Below are positions 44,262 to 54,132 of a DNA stretch of 64,000 nt, piece by piece (within the stretch, counting starts at the first letter, position 1; every line of letters begins with the position of its first letter). The DNA is from Halomonas binhaiensis (GTDB lineage: Bacteria; Pseudomonadota; Gammaproteobacteria; Pseudomonadales; Halomonadaceae). The DNA lies in the NCBI RefSeq assembly GCF_008329985.2, contig NZ_CP038437.2, positions 434,001 through 498,000 of the forward strand, read 5' to 3'. The translations under genes were made by a program, and so were the position numbers. The notes below the pieces were generated by a model that had not been told where the DNA came from, did not search any database, and was given only the letters and a program-made list of their open reading frames with translations.

Positions 44262-45479
44262 TCAGTCCTTGTAACGTTGCATCACCAGGCAGGCGTTGGT
44301 ACCACCGAAACCGAAGCTGTTGGACAGCACTCGGTCCAGCTTCACACCTTCGCGGGTCTCGGTGACGATATCGAAACCAGCAGCCTGCTCGTCAAGCTCC
44401 TTGATATTGGCAGATGCCGCGATGAAGTCGTTCTTCATCATCAGCAAGGAGTAGATCGCTTCCTGCACACCAGTGGCTCCCAGGGAGTGTCCGGTCAAGG
44501 ACTTGGTGGAGCTCATTGCAGGGGTGGTATCGCCGAACACTTCACGAATGGCCTTGAGCTCGGCCACATCACCGACAGGAGTGGAAGTGCCATGGGTGTT
44601 GACGTAGTCGATGTCGCCATCGACGGTCGACAGTGCCTGACGCATGCAGCGCACGGCACCTTCGCCGGACGGGGCTACCATGTCCTTGCCATCGGATGTT
44701 GCACCATAGCCCACGACCTCAGCATAGATCTTCGCACCACGGGCCCGGGCATGTTCCAGCTCCTCAAGCACCAGCATGCCGCCACCGCCGGCGATGACAA
44801 AGCCGTCGCGGCTGGTGTCATAGGGGCGGGATGCGGTTGCTGGGGCATCGTTGTAGCTGGTCGACAACGCACCCATGGCATCGAACAGGCAGGACAGTGT
44901 CCAGTGCTCTTCCTCACCACCACCGGCGAACACAATGTCCTGCTTGCCCAACTGGATCTGCTCCATGGCGTTGCCGATACAGTGGGCTGAAGTCGCGCAC
45001 GCAGAAGAGATGGAGTAGTTGACGCCCTTGATCTGGAACGGGGTGGCCAGACAGGCGGAAACCGTGCTGCCCATGGTTCTTGTGACACGGTAAGGGCCTA
45101 CGCGGCGCAGGCCTTTTTCACGCATCACATCGGCGGCTTCGACCTGGTTGGCACTGGATGCACCGCCGGAGCCGGCAATCAATCCAGTACGCTCGTTGGA
45201 TACCTGTTCCGGCGACAGGCCGGAGTCTTCAATGGCCTGAGCCATGGCAACGTAGGCGTAAGCCGCTGCATCACCCATGAAGCGACGCAACTTGCGGTCG
45301 ACCAAGGCATCCAGATCGATATCCACGGATCCCGCCACATGACTGCGGAATCCTCGTTCAGCATACTCTTCCTTGAAACGAATGCCGGAACGGCCGTTCT
45401 TGAGAGCCTCGAGGACTTGCTGCTGGTCGTTGCCCAGGCAGGACACAATGCCCAGGCCGGTGACTACCACTCGTCGCAT
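44262..45479 (-). CDS. fabB: Beta-ketoacyl-ACP synthase I
   Basis: Elongates acyl-ACP with malonyl-ACP and is needed for unsaturated fatty acid synthesis. The frame is open 28 codons upstream into fabA, but [17 protein letters not shown] after GGAGG gives 405 residues (E. coli 406). The catalytic triad is C161 ([10 protein letters not shown]), H296 ([11 protein letters not shown]) and H331 ([12 protein letters not shown]). It starts 13 nt after fabA, the usual fabAB operon of gammaproteobacteria. Confidence 0.98.
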   Translation of the reverse strand: MRRVVVTGLGIVSCLGNDQQQVLEALKNGRSGIRFKEEYAERGFRSHVAGSVDIDLDALVDRKLRRFMGDAAAYAYVAMAQAIEDSGLSPEQVSNERTGLIAGSGGASSANQVEAADVMREKGLRRVGPYRVTRTMGSTVSACLATPFQIKGVNYSISSACATSAHCIGNAMEQIQLGKQDIVFAGGGEEEHWTLSCLFDAMGALSTSYNDAPATASRPYDTSRDGFVIAGGGGMLVLEELEHARARGAKIYAEVVGYGATSDGKDMVAPSGEGAVRCMRQALSTVDGDIDYVNTHGTSTPVGDVAELKAIREVFGDTTPAMSSTKSLTGHSLGATGVQEAIYSLLMMKNDFIAASANIKELDEQAAGFDIVTETREGVKLDRVLSNSFGFGGTNACLVMQRYKD

Positions 45480-45492
45480 GGAAGCCTCCTGA

Positions 45493-46008
45493 TCAGAAAT
45501 TCGCGGTGGAGGTGAACAGGCCGACGCGTAAATCGTTGGCCTGATAAATGTCGCGGCCATCAACGGAGAGAGTCCCGTCCGCGATGCCCAGAATCAGGCG
45601 GCGGCTGATGACGCGCTTGATATTGATACGATAGGTAACTTTCTTGGCTTGCGGCAGAATCTGGCCGCTGAACTTGACCTCGCCACAGCCGAGGGCTCGA
45701 CCCCTGCCGGGGTGGCCGAGCCAGCCCAGATAGAACCCTACCAGTTGCCACATGGCATCGAGGCCCAGGCAGCCAGGCATGACAGGATCGCCCGGGAAAT
45801 GGCAATCGAAGAACCAGAGGTCAGGGCTGATGTCGAGTTCGGCGATCAGCTCACCCTTGCCGTACTCTCCACCTTCTTCGTGGATACGCGTGATGCGGTC
45901 GAGCATCAGCATGTTGGGGGCCGGCAGCTGGGCATTGCCCGGGCCGAACAGCTCACCGCGGCTGCAAGCCAGCAGTTCATCGCGATCAAAGGAGTGTTGC
46001 TTGGTCAC
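45493..46008 (-). CDS. fabA: 3-hydroxydecanoyl-ACP dehydratase/isomerase
   Basis: Makes the cis-3-decenoyl-ACP that starts anaerobic-type unsaturated fatty acid synthesis. A GTG at 46047 opens a longer frame, but the GTG at 46008 (residues [12 protein letters not shown] following) gives 171 residues, the family length, and sits after CGGAA. Catalytic H70 and D84 lie in [20 protein letters not shown]. First gene of fabAB. The start is the less certain part of the call. Confidence 0.95.
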   Translation of the reverse strand: MTKQHSFDRDELLACSRGELFGPGNAQLPAPNMLMLDRITRIHEEGGEYGKGELIAELDISPDLWFFDCHFPGDPVMPGCLGLDAMWQLVGFYLGWLGHPGRGRALGCGEVKFSGQILPQAKKVTYRINIKRVISRRLILGIADGTLSVDGRDIYQANDLRVGLFTSTANF

Positions 46009-46135
46009 AGGGTCGTTCCGAAAGTCGAAGTGATGTACGCCGCGCACGGCAACCTGCCGCAGCGCGGCCTGTCTAGTCTACTGTCCACACAGGATGAATG
46101 CACGTCACGGGCGCTCAAGAGATCTGTACTGGCAT

Positions 46136-47047
46136 TCAAGATACCTTGACCAGAGGACGCAAGCGATCCAGTGCAAGGGGAATATCGTCGCCCAGCACAG
46201 TCACTGTGCTATCGGACAAATCACCGCTGCGAATACGTGCAACAGGGCCGCACAAGGCCAGCGGAATAGGTAATTGATCGGCCAGACGTGGCAACTGGCG
46301 ACGAATCATATCAGGACGTTCTGCCTTGCCGCTACACAGTAAGACTGCGTCACTATCCAACCGTTCCACTGCCAGAGGAAGCTCGCTGAGGGACAGCGGT
46401 GCATCCATGAGTTGTATGCGATACCCGCGATCACTCGCTGCAAGGGCAATGATCAGGGACCAGAGCGGACCATCATCGCCGGGCAGCGTATCGATCAGCA
46501 GTGCAGGGCCTGAAGTATCTTGGTTGGCATGGAACAGGCGGATACCAATACGAGTGCGCAGGAAGGATTCCAGACAGCGGCGTTGCAATGCTGCTCCCGG
46601 TTGGTGGTCCCAGGACTCTTCAAGGTCCTGGACCACTGGCTGCCATAGTTCGCTGATACCCGTAGTTACCGGATAGAGCGCCAACCCTTGCTGGTAAAGG
46701 CGTTCCAGTTGATTCATATCAAGGGCTTCCACCGCAGCCAGCAGCTGTTTGCGCTGGCTGGCCCAGTTGCCCAAGGAAGAGCTGGAGGAATCGGCAGGCT
46801 CTGGTTGTTCCAGTAGCGCTCTGACCTGACTGACAGGAACGCCACGGTTGAGCCATTTCAGAATACGCTCGATACGCACGATATCCTCGCGTGCGTAAAG
46901 ACGATGTCCCTTGGGAGTGCGACGAGGCTCAATCAGGCCATATCGTCGTTCCCAGGCCCGCAGGGTGACCGCATTGACGCCTGTGAGGCGTGATACTTCG
47001 CGAATGGGATAGAGCGGTAGCTCGGCGGATAATGCTGGGGCGCTCAT
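46136..47047 (-). CDS. MerR-family transcriptional regulator, LitR/CarH-like without B12 ligands
   Basis: It has 303 residues. Residues about 12-80 are a MerR DNA-binding domain (YPIREVSRLTGVNAVTLRAW ... PKGHRLYAREDI). Residues about 95-303 resemble the helical-bundle plus Rossmann-like sensor domain of CarH/LitR light regulators. In CarH the bundle carries Trp-x9-Glu-His for adenosylcobalamin; here W146 is followed nine residues later by R156-R157, so the Glu-His pair is missing. Its ATG overlaps the CbiX stop by 4 nt. A photolyase and a YfcH-type epimerase lie next to it, as in light-response clusters. It may therefore use another signal or none. Confidence 0.85.
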   Translation of the reverse strand: MSAPALSAELPLYPIREVSRLTGVNAVTLRAWERRYGLIEPRRTPKGHRLYAREDIVRIERILKWLNRGVPVSQVRALLEQPEPADSSSSSLGNWASQRKQLLAAVEALDMNQLERLYQQGLALYPVTTGISELWQPVVQDLEESWDHQPGAALQRRCLESFLRTRIGIRLFHANQDTSGPALLIDTLPGDDGPLWSLIIALAASDRGYRIQLMDAPLSLSELPLAVERLDSDAVLLCSGKAERPDMIRRQLPRLADQLPIPLALCGPVARIRSGDLSDSTVTVLGDDIPLALDRLRPLVKVS

Positions 47048-47421
47048 GCCAGGTTTTCTCCCACCTGGTCCGCTACTGCACAGGAGAGAGCCTCAATGAA
47101 GGCTGGATGCTCTCCGACTGGAGCCAGCAGAGTGACTTCTACCCCTGGGTGAGCCGTGTGCAGGGCTGCAATCTGGGCAGGGACATCATGACGCAGGTGG
47201 CGGCCTGCGGCGAAGAATAGCGGCAGTACTTCGATGCGCGAGACTTGTGCCTCAACCAGTTCGGCAACCGTGCTCTCCAGGGAGGGCTCGCTGATTTCCA
47301 TATAGGCCAATCGGATCGAGGTGTTCAACCGAGGAGCCAGTGCTTCGCGGAAGCGTTCGAAGGGAGCGCGCCAATGAGGGTCGCTGGAACCATGGGCGAG
47401 CAGAATCAGGGCGTAAGACAT
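47044..47421 (-). CDS. Sirohydrochlorin chelatase-type protein (short CbiX/SirB)
   Basis: It has 125 residues, the length of the short single-domain CbiX class. It starts MSYALILLAHGSSDPHW with H10, and has LFFAAGRHLRHDVP with H75 and H78; these histidines match the metal-binding sites of class II chelatases. Such enzymes insert cobalt, iron or nickel into sirohydrochlorin. It is first in a two-gene unit with the MerR regulator (4-nt overlap), an unusual coupling of tetrapyrrole metal insertion to a regulator. Metal specificity is not predictable. Confidence 0.88.
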   Translation of the reverse strand: MSYALILLAHGSSDPHWRAPFERFREALAPRLNTSIRLAYMEISEPSLESTVAELVEAQVSRIEVLPLFFAAGRHLRHDVPAQIAALHTAHPGVEVTLLAPVGEHPAFIEALSCAVADQVGENLA

Positions 47422-47444
47422 GGCGGCATTCCTGAGATGTCAGT

Positions 47445-47461
47445 CTGTCTGGATCGGACAG
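47445..47461. promoter_or_regulatory. Inverted repeat between cbiX-like and yfcH-like genes
   Basis: CTGTC-N7-GACAG lies 24 nt before the cbiX-like start in the divergent intergenic region. A second short inverted repeat GAATG-CAGT-CATTC is at 47486-47499. Either could be the MerR operator; neither is proven, and no clean promoter was seen. Confidence 0.35.
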
Positions 47462-47603
47462 GCCGTTCTGTTCATGGTAACAAAGGAATGCAGTCATTCG
47501 CTTCAACGACAGACAACCAGGACTAGGCTAATGGGAAGAGGATTTCCAAAACCCACGCAGTGCAGGTGGGCCGGTAGCCGAGATAGTGGACAAGGAGATT
47601 TCC

Positions 47604-48521
47604 ATGAGGGTTCTGATAACCGGGGGCAGTGGCTTTGTTGGCCAGAGTCTTTGCCACCACTTGAAGGCCAGTGGCCATAGCATACAGGTGGTATCCAGAA
47701 ACCCCGAAGCCGCTCGGAAACGTCTGCCCAAGGGAGTGGATATACGCACCAGTGCGCTGGATTTTGTCACTCGTCCTCCTGACGCTCTGGTCAATCTTGC
47801 AGGAGAGCCGATAGCCGCTAAACGCTGGAGTGTCGAGCACAAGGAAGTGCTGTGTGATTCCCGCCTCAATGCAACCCGTGAGCTGGTGATGCTATGCGAG
47901 CAGCTTGAACATACTGCCCAGGCACCGGCGGTGCTGGTATCAGGGTCAGCCATGGGATTTTATGGAGCGCAGGCAGAAGGCAGCGAAGCACCGGAGGTCG
48001 ATGAAGCAACCCCTCCTCATGATGAATTCGCTCATCGCCTGTGCCGGCACTGGGAGGAAGCTGCCCAGGGAGTCACTGCCTATGGTGTGCGTCTGGCCAT
48101 TCTGCGTACAGGATTGGTGTTGGACAAGGATGGAGGCATGCTGAAACGCATGTTACCTGCCTTTCGTCTGGGGCTGGGAGGACGCATGGGCAAAGGGGAG
48201 CATTACATGCCATGGGTCCATCGGCAGGATCTGGTCGAAATGATTGTCACGTTGCTGAATCGGGAGGATCTATCAGGAGCATTCAACGCCAGTGCACCGA
48301 ATCCTGTCACCAATGCTCAATTTACCCGTGCATTGGGCAGTCACCTGCACCGCCCAACCTTGTTGACGGTGCCTGAAGTCGTGCTGCAGATGGTCCTTGG
48401 TGAAATGTCGTGTCTGCTGTTGAGTGGAGCCCGCATGGTGCCCAAGCGTTTTCTGGAGGCAGGATTCGAATTTCGTTATCCAACCCTGGATAGTGCACTT
48501 GGGGAAATATTGGGCCAGTGA
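47604..48521 (+). CDS. yfcH: TIGR01777-type NAD-dependent epimerase (YfcH-like)
   Basis: Extended short-chain dehydrogenase of 305 residues. The start MRVLITGGSGFVGQSL after AAGGAGA is preferred to the GTG six codons upstream. The Rossmann motif GGSGFVG is at about residues 7-13. Family blocks are DALVNLAGEPI, VLVSGSAMGFYG and MPWVHRQDLVEMI, and the C-terminal DUF1731-like part is present. Substrate of this family is unknown. It diverges from the CbiX/MerR pair and converges on the photolyase gene; this grouping recurs in light-inducible clusters. Confidence 0.9.
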   Translation: MRVLITGGSGFVGQSLCHHLKASGHSIQVVSRNPEAARKRLPKGVDIRTSALDFVTRPPDALVNLAGEPIAAKRWSVEHKEVLCDSRLNATRELVMLCEQLEHTAQAPAVLVSGSAMGFYGAQAEGSEAPEVDEATPPHDEFAHRLCRHWEEAAQGVTAYGVRLAILRTGLVLDKDGGMLKRMLPAFRLGLGGRMGKGEHYMPWVHRQDLVEMIVTLLNREDLSGAFNASAPNPVTNAQFTRALGSHLHRPTLLTVPEVVLQMVLGEMSCLLLSGARMVPKRFLEAGFEFRYPTLDSALGEILGQ

Positions 48522-48620
48522 TGTTGTGTTGACCGCCAATGAAAGCGTCAAGCAGGTCGCCGTGCCTGGCTCTGGATATTCCTGACTGGGGATATTTCAG
48601 AGCTTGGTAGTTCAGTCGTG

Positions 48621-50030
48621 CTAGGAAAGTGCCTTGAATGTGTCGAGTGCTCGCAGCCTCGCGACCTGATGGTCGACAAGTGGTGCCGGATAACCGACCT
48701 CCGATCGAAGTACCGGGTCAGGAGCATGGCGCTGTTTTCCCGGCAGAGCATCGAGCAGAGGAAGCCAACGGCCAATGAACTGGCCATCAGGATCGAAGCG
48801 CTTGGATTGGGTCGTTGGGTTGAAAATGCGGAAATAAGGAGCGGCATCTGTGCCCGTGGATGCTGCCCATTGCCAGCCGCCATTATTGGCAGCGAAGTCG
48901 CCATCGACGAGATGGCGCAGGAAAAAGGCCTCGCCCTTGCGCCAGTCTGTCAGCAGGTGCTTGGTCAAGAACATGGCAGTGATCATGCGCAAGCGGTTAT
49001 GCATCCATCCCGTCTCTCGCAGTTGGCGCATGGCGGCGTCGATGATGGGGTACCCCGTGTGCCCTTCACACCATGCAGCAAAGTCTTTTGGATCATTGCG
49101 CCAGGCCAGCATCTCGGTATGTTGCTGGAAGGCACGGCCTTTGCAGACGCGCGGGAATCCAAAGGCGACATGTTGGTAGAACTCGCGCCATATAAGCTCT
49201 TTGACCCAGGTGGCAAGTCCAGGGTTTCCTTCCGCAAGCAGGCCTTCATTCATCGCCATTGCTGCCTGCATGCACTGGCGGTACGAAATCATGCCAAGGC
49301 TGAGATAGGGAGAGAGAAGACTGGTGCCAGAAATAGCGGGAAAATCTCTATCTCTGGCATAGAGATGTACTTGCTGGCTCAGGAAGTGGTGAAGATGGTT
49401 AGAGGCTTCCTGCTCACCTGAGACCCACTGCTGTGTTGCAACGGAGTGAGCGCTCAGGGTCGGTAATTCAGGTTCAGGGTCGGCCGATATGCTGGCAAGG
49501 GACTGGCATGCTGGCGCATCGAACATGTTGAGGCGCGATGCTTCAATACTACGATGCCAGGCTCGGGAGAACGGTGTAAAGACAGAATAAAAGTCTCCCT
49601 TTCCTGTAACCAGCTCGCCTGGCTCGAAGGCAATGGCGTCTCTAAAGGACTGCACATCAAGGCCTGCGTGACGGAAGGTGTTGATGACAGCCTGATCGCG
49701 TTGCCACTCATTCCATGGATATTCGCGGTTGAAATAGAGCGATGTGGCGCCAAGCGTTTCAGCCAGTGCCAACAAGGCGCCAGGTGCGGCTTCGAAAGTG
49801 GGCACATGGCGGTTAAGAAGCGGAATGTTGTACTGGGCCAAGGCCTTTCCCAGAGCATTGGCGCCTTGCAGCCAGAAGGTGATCTTGTTGGCGCCATGAC
49901 CGTGCTGTTGCCACTGTTCCATACTACGAAGAAACACGGCAACGACGGGGCCACGGCGTGCTGCCATATGCAGGGCGGTGTTGTCATGAACTCGCAAGTC
50001 GCTACGAAACCACATCAGTGTAAGTGACAT
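48621..50030 (-). CDS. phr: Deoxyribodipyrimidine photolyase (class I CPD)
   Basis: Repairs cyclobutane pyrimidine dimers using blue light, FADH- and an antenna cofactor. The start MSLTLMWFRSDLRVHDNTAL after CTGGAA gives 469 residues (E. coli 472). The N-terminal antenna domain is followed by the FAD domain with WVKELIWREFYQHV, TGWMHNRLRM and NNGGWQWAASTGTDAAPYFR, the latter carrying the electron-transfer tryptophans. It lies near the MerR/CbiX/YfcH genes, on the same strand as rapA but 171 nt beyond it, so probably its own unit. Confidence 0.97.
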   Translation of the reverse strand: MSLTLMWFRSDLRVHDNTALHMAARRGPVVAVFLRSMEQWQQHGHGANKITFWLQGANALGKALAQYNIPLLNRHVPTFEAAPGALLALAETLGATSLYFNREYPWNEWQRDQAVINTFRHAGLDVQSFRDAIAFEPGELVTGKGDFYSVFTPFSRAWHRSIEASRLNMFDAPACQSLASISADPEPELPTLSAHSVATQQWVSGEQEASNHLHHFLSQQVHLYARDRDFPAISGTSLLSPYLSLGMISYRQCMQAAMAMNEGLLAEGNPGLATWVKELIWREFYQHVAFGFPRVCKGRAFQQHTEMLAWRNDPKDFAAWCEGHTGYPIIDAAMRQLRETGWMHNRLRMITAMFLTKHLLTDWRKGEAFFLRHLVDGDFAANNGGWQWAASTGTDAAPYFRIFNPTTQSKRFDPDGQFIGRWLPLLDALPGKQRHAPDPVLRSEVGYPAPLVDHQVARLRALDTFKALS

Positions 50031-50201
50031 AGGGTTCCAGGAAGATCGAAATGAAGTAGAGGAAAAGTGGAAAAGAAAGTAGCGAGGGCCATCATACAAC
50101 GTGCGAGCGTGTAGATGAACGTAGTGGAGTATGGAGAGAGTCTTTGGACCTGACCCGCCATCACCTCCGCCATGGAAAGCACGGAGGCGATGGAGGTGAG
50201 A

Positions 50202-53144
50202 TTACTTGTCGTCGCCGATGGTGACGATCACCCGTATTGAGTCCAGACGCAGCCGGGTGCCTTCGATGGCAGCGTCCAACGCGTGACGTTCATGACGTAG
50301 CGCCTCGATTTCGTCAGCACGCACAGAGGGATTGCGCTGTGCAAGTGCTTCGAGCCGGGTCAGCTCTGCATCCAGGGCGGAACGCATGCGGCTCTGGGCT
50401 GCCTCGATGATGCTCGGCAGCTCACACTGTGCTTCAGTTTCGGCCTTGTCGAGCAGGTCTCGCAACTGATCGTGGCGACTCTTGATCAGGTCCCTGGCAA
50501 CCGCTTTCTTTACCTTGCGCAGGTTTTTTGACAGACCAGTGAAGGACACCTTGTCAGTCAGGTTGGCACCGGACTCATCAAGCAGCACGCGTACCGCAGT
50601 GGGCGGCAGAAAGCGGTTGAGGTGCAGGCGCTTCGGTGCAGGGCAGTGGGTGCGGAAGACCAGTTCGGCCATCAGCCTTCCAGCGGGAATCGCCGGGTGC
50701 TTGAGCAGGGCCAGGGCGGTATTGCCCATGCTGCCATCCAGAATGCGTGCCATCATTTCACGCAGCAGGGGGTGCTCCCAGGACAGGCGCTGAACGTCGT
50801 CGCGTGCCAGGGCCCGGGCGCGCGACGTGGTAGCAGTAAAACCGTCTTCCCCTTTCACCAGACCAGGGAGACCGTCGAGCATATGGGGGCCGGGGATCAG
50901 GTGGACCATATCACCACCCAGGTCGCGGCTATCCACTCCGAAGATATCCAGCGCCTGCTCCAGATAGCGTGGCAGTGCACGGTCCTCATCCAGCTCACGA
51001 ATCGCTGTTGCTACCGCTTCTGCGCGATCTGGATGACAGGCATTGAGCTCGAGCAGCCGGTTCCGGCCGGCATCGCGCTCGGCCAGCTTGGTCTCGAACA
51101 ATGCTCGAGTCTCCTGGACCACCTCATCCAGCGACTCGTCGTCGAGCAGGCTTTCGGCCAGGTCATCGGCAAAGGCATCGTACATGTCGTTACCCAGGCC
51201 ATGAGGTGCTGCAAAGGCATCCATACCTTGCTGGTACCAACGCAACAGCTTTTCCCCAGGGCTGTCGGAAAATACCGGCACACTGATTTCAATAGGATGT
51301 TGCTGGCCAATCCGGTCGAGGCGACCGATGCGTTGCTCGAGCTGATCCGGATGCAATGGTAGGTCGAACATCACCAGGTGATGGCAGAACTGGAAGTTGC
51401 GGCCCTCGGAGCCGATTTCCGAACATACCAGCACCTGACAACCGTCTTCCTCATCGGCAAAGGCGGCCGCAGCACGGTCACGCTCGACGAGGGACATTTC
51501 CTCATGGAATACCGGAGCCTGGATACCACCAAGGACGCGTAAACCTTCGGCCAGACCTAGCGCCGTTTCTCGCTCATGGGCAATCACAAGGACCTTCTCA
51601 TCGGCGAGATTCGTGAGGCGTTCGAGCAGCCAGGTGACGCGTGGGTCGAATTGCCACCAGGGTTCAGTATTGAGTGGATCGTCAGGCAGGGCCCGGTACA
51701 TGCCATCGAGATAGATCATGACTTCCGGGTGGTCGAGGCCTGTCTCGATCAGTAGCTCGTCCAGATAGTCCTCGTCCCGAGCCAAACGACGCAGCACGCG
51801 GCGGTAGGAAGATGGCAGCTCCAGGTGTTCGACATGCAGGCGTCGTTCGGGGAATCCTCCAACATGCCGCCGGCTGTTGCGGAACATGACTCGGCCTGTG
51901 CCATGGCGATCGAGCAACTGGTCGCGCAACTGTGAACGTGCACTGGCTCGTTGGGCCTCACTGTATTCTGGCGCCGACAACGCCTGAAGCAGGGCCTGGC
52001 TATCAGTGTCATCGGCGACAGTGCCAATGGTGTCCCGGGCTGCAGCGTTCAGGGGCGCTGAGTCACTGGCATCCAGCAGGGCATCGATGGCCTCAGCCAC
52101 GGCGACATAGCCCTGCTCTTCTGTACGGAATTCTTCCAGGCTGGAATAACGCTCTGGATCAAGCAGGCGCAGGCGTGCAAAGTGACTGGCCAAGCCCATC
52201 TGCTCCGGCGTCGCGGTCAGCAAGAGCAGGCCATCAGTTGCTGCTGCCAGCGTTTCGACACAGGCGTATCCTGGGCCGGTCTGCTCCTCGCTCCATTCCA
52301 GGTGGTGTGCTTCGTCGACAATCAACAGATCCCACTGGCATGCCTCGGCCTGGTGTTGGCGACGGGGGTTGGCGAATAGCCAGTCCTGGCTGGCCAGAAT
52401 CAACTGGCCTGTCTCGAAAGGGTTGGTATCGCCATGAGCCAGGCTCTGCTGCTCATCGAGCAGGGTAACCGACAGGGAAAAGCGCCTCAGTAACTCTACC
52501 AGCCACTGATGGGTCAAGCTGGCAGGAACCAGGATCAGTGCTCGTTCCACGCGACCGGTCAGCAGCAGGCGGTGGAGAATCAGCCCTGCTTCTATGGTCT
52601 TGCCCAGACCGACTTCATCCGCCAGCAATACCCGGGGGGCCTGACGCCGAGTGATCTCATCGGCAATGAAAAGCTGGTGCGGAATCAGGTCGATACGAGC
52701 GCCTGCCAGGCCCAGTGCTGGGTTCTGTTCCACTCTGTGATAGTGGTGCAGTGTGCGGAAACGCAGGTCGAACCAGTCGTTGCGATCCACCTGACCGGTG
52801 AGCAGTCGGTCCCGGGCCTGGTCAAACTGCATGCTGTCGGAGAGTTGCGCTTCACTCAGCTCGCATAGTTCGCCATTGTCCTTCTCGCCGATATAGACCA
52901 CCAGGCCGCCGATTTCCTTGGTGTCATCGACAATCATCTGCCAGCCTTCGGCAGACTGGATACGGTCACCGCTGCCGAAGGCCACTCGCGTAAGAGGGGC
53001 TTGGCGGGTGCTATAGGTACGGGTTTCCTGGCTGGCGCCAAAGAGCACGGTCACGCTGCGAGCATCGCAGCTGAGAATGGTGCCCAGGCCGAGTTCGGCC
53101 TCGCCGTCGCTGATCCAGCGCTGGCCGGGAGAGAATTCGCTCAT
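50202..53144 (-). CDS. rapA: RNA polymerase-associated helicase RapA
   Basis: Swi2/Snf2 ATPase that recycles RNA polymerase. The frame is open 70 codons upstream, but MSEFSPGQRWISDGEAELG after GAGG is the family start and gives 980 residues (E. coli 968). The N-terminal Tudor-like domains are followed by Walker A DEVGLGKTIEAG and the DEAH box DEAHHLEW, then the helicase C lobe with GSEGRNFQFCHH and QRIGRLDRIGQ. The C-terminal spacer and RNA polymerase-binding regions are present. Confidence 0.97.
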   Translation of the reverse strand: MSEFSPGQRWISDGEAELGLGTILSCDARSVTVLFGASQETRTYSTRQAPLTRVAFGSGDRIQSAEGWQMIVDDTKEIGGLVVYIGEKDNGELCELSEAQLSDSMQFDQARDRLLTGQVDRNDWFDLRFRTLHHYHRVEQNPALGLAGARIDLIPHQLFIADEITRRQAPRVLLADEVGLGKTIEAGLILHRLLLTGRVERALILVPASLTHQWLVELLRRFSLSVTLLDEQQSLAHGDTNPFETGQLILASQDWLFANPRRQHQAEACQWDLLIVDEAHHLEWSEEQTGPGYACVETLAAATDGLLLLTATPEQMGLASHFARLRLLDPERYSSLEEFRTEEQGYVAVAEAIDALLDASDSAPLNAAARDTIGTVADDTDSQALLQALSAPEYSEAQRASARSQLRDQLLDRHGTGRVMFRNSRRHVGGFPERRLHVEHLELPSSYRRVLRRLARDEDYLDELLIETGLDHPEVMIYLDGMYRALPDDPLNTEPWWQFDPRVTWLLERLTNLADEKVLVIAHERETALGLAEGLRVLGGIQAPVFHEEMSLVERDRAAAAFADEEDGCQVLVCSEIGSEGRNFQFCHHLVMFDLPLHPDQLEQRIGRLDRIGQQHPIEISVPVFSDSPGEKLLRWYQQGMDAFAAPHGLGNDMYDAFADDLAESLLDDESLDEVVQETRALFETKLAERDAGRNRLLELNACHPDRAEAVATAIRELDEDRALPRYLEQALDIFGVDSRDLGGDMVHLIPGPHMLDGLPGLVKGEDGFTATTSRARALARDDVQRLSWEHPLLREMMARILDGSMGNTALALLKHPAIPAGRLMAELVFRTHCPAPKRLHLNRFLPPTAVRVLLDESGANLTDKVSFTGLSKNLRKVKKAVARDLIKSRHDQLRDLLDKAETEAQCELPSIIEAAQSRMRSALDAELTRLEALAQRNPSVRADEIEALRHERHALDAAIEGTRLRLDSIRVIVTIGDDK

Positions 53145-53261
53145 GATGCCTCGATTAGGTTCGTGATGGCGGGGAGGAGGCCCGCTGGCAACAGGGCGCG
53201 GTATCTTACAGCAAAGTTCTCTACGGCTTAAGTATGTCTGATGTGTCTTTCGGCAGTGTCT

Positions 53262-53290
53262 CGTCGAGATACCTGGCAGGTACCTCGACG
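53262..53290 (-). other. Hairpin between the redoxin and rapA genes
   Basis: Stem of 7 plus 5 bp (CGTCGAG-a-TACCT / AGGTA-c-CTCGACG) with a 3-nt loop and one A-C mismatch. It lies 45 nt past the redoxin stop on that strand and upstream of rapA, divided from it by the rapA promoter region. No T-tract on the minus strand. Confidence 0.45.
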
Positions 53291-53334
53291 CCCTTATTGT
53301 TTTATTTATTGTTTTACACACCATTAGCAGGACT

Positions 53335-54132
53335 TCAGCGGTGTAGCCAGCCATCCAGCAGTGGCTGCGTCAGCTCGCCGATATGGCGCTCGACCAGCTT
53401 GCCATCGACATCGAACAATAGCGTTGTCGGCAACCCGGGAGATTCGGAAGCGGTGAGCAGGTGCTGGCTAGGGTCGAGCAGGGCGTAGCGAAAATCCAGT
53501 TCAGCTGCATCCAGGTACCGCGTCACACTGAGCAGGTCTTCTCCCTGGTTGGCAACGACTACGGTAACGTCATCACGCTTGGCCGTGTTCTCCAGTAGCG
53601 GCATTTCCCGACGACAGGGAGGGCACCAGGTTGCCCAAAGGTTGATGATCAAGGGTTTTCCGGTAAGCGAATTCAGCTCCACTGGATTACCATCGATATC
53701 CTCCAGCGTAAGTGCCGGCACTTCCCGAGGCATGGGGGCCGACCCCAGAGGCCCCCAGGTGACGAGAGCCAACCATGCCAGTGATGCCACTACGGTCAGA
53801 CCCAATGCGCCGAGCAGAGAAGCGATGCGGTCACGTAGATACCATAGGCTCCACAGCAGCGCCGCTACCAGCCCCCAGACAGTGCTGTAGCCTGGCAGCC
53901 ATAGCTTGACGATAGCCAGAGGGGTATCCTGATAGGCACTCCAATGTGTCAGCACGTACCCCAGGCGAGCGCCAACGAGCCAACAGAGCAACAGGCCATT
54001 GAACCAACGTCCATGCCGCTTGCGCGGTAACCCAAGAAGAAAGGCGCTGGCGCCCAGCAACATCAGGGTGACCACAATGGCATAGAGGCGTGGAACACTG
54101 ATCAACAAGGGGCCGATGGCGATTGCATCCAT
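53335..54132 (-). CDS. Membrane-anchored TlpA-like thiol-disulfide protein with Lgt-like N-terminus
   Basis: It has 265 residues. Residues 1 to about 130 form four or so membrane segments and resemble the start of prolipoprotein diacylglyceryl transferase (GARLGYVLTHWSAY, WLPGYSTVWGLVAALLW). Residues about 135-265 are a thioredoxin-fold domain of the TlpA/ResA type with the active site WATWCPPCRREMPLL and the cis-proline region GLPTTLLFD. The redox domain should face the periplasm. The partner protein is unknown; cytochrome c or envelope thiol reduction is the usual role. ATG has an AGGAGT site. Confidence 0.85.
   Translation of the reverse strand: MDAIAIGPLLISVPRLYAIVVTLMLLGASAFLLGLPRKRHGRWFNGLLLCWLVGARLGYVLTHWSAYQDTPLAIVKLWLPGYSTVWGLVAALLWSLWYLRDRIASLLGALGLTVVASLAWLALVTWGPLGSAPMPREVPALTLEDIDGNPVELNSLTGKPLIINLWATWCPPCRREMPLLENTAKRDDVTVVVANQGEDLLSVTRYLDAAELDFRYALLDPSQHLLTASESPGLPTTLLFDVDGKLVERHIGELTQPLLDGWLHR

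Noticed and set aside
53203..53231. rapA promoter TTAAGC-N17-TAAGAT on the minus strand
   Set aside because: -35 box too weak to list as a supported feature.
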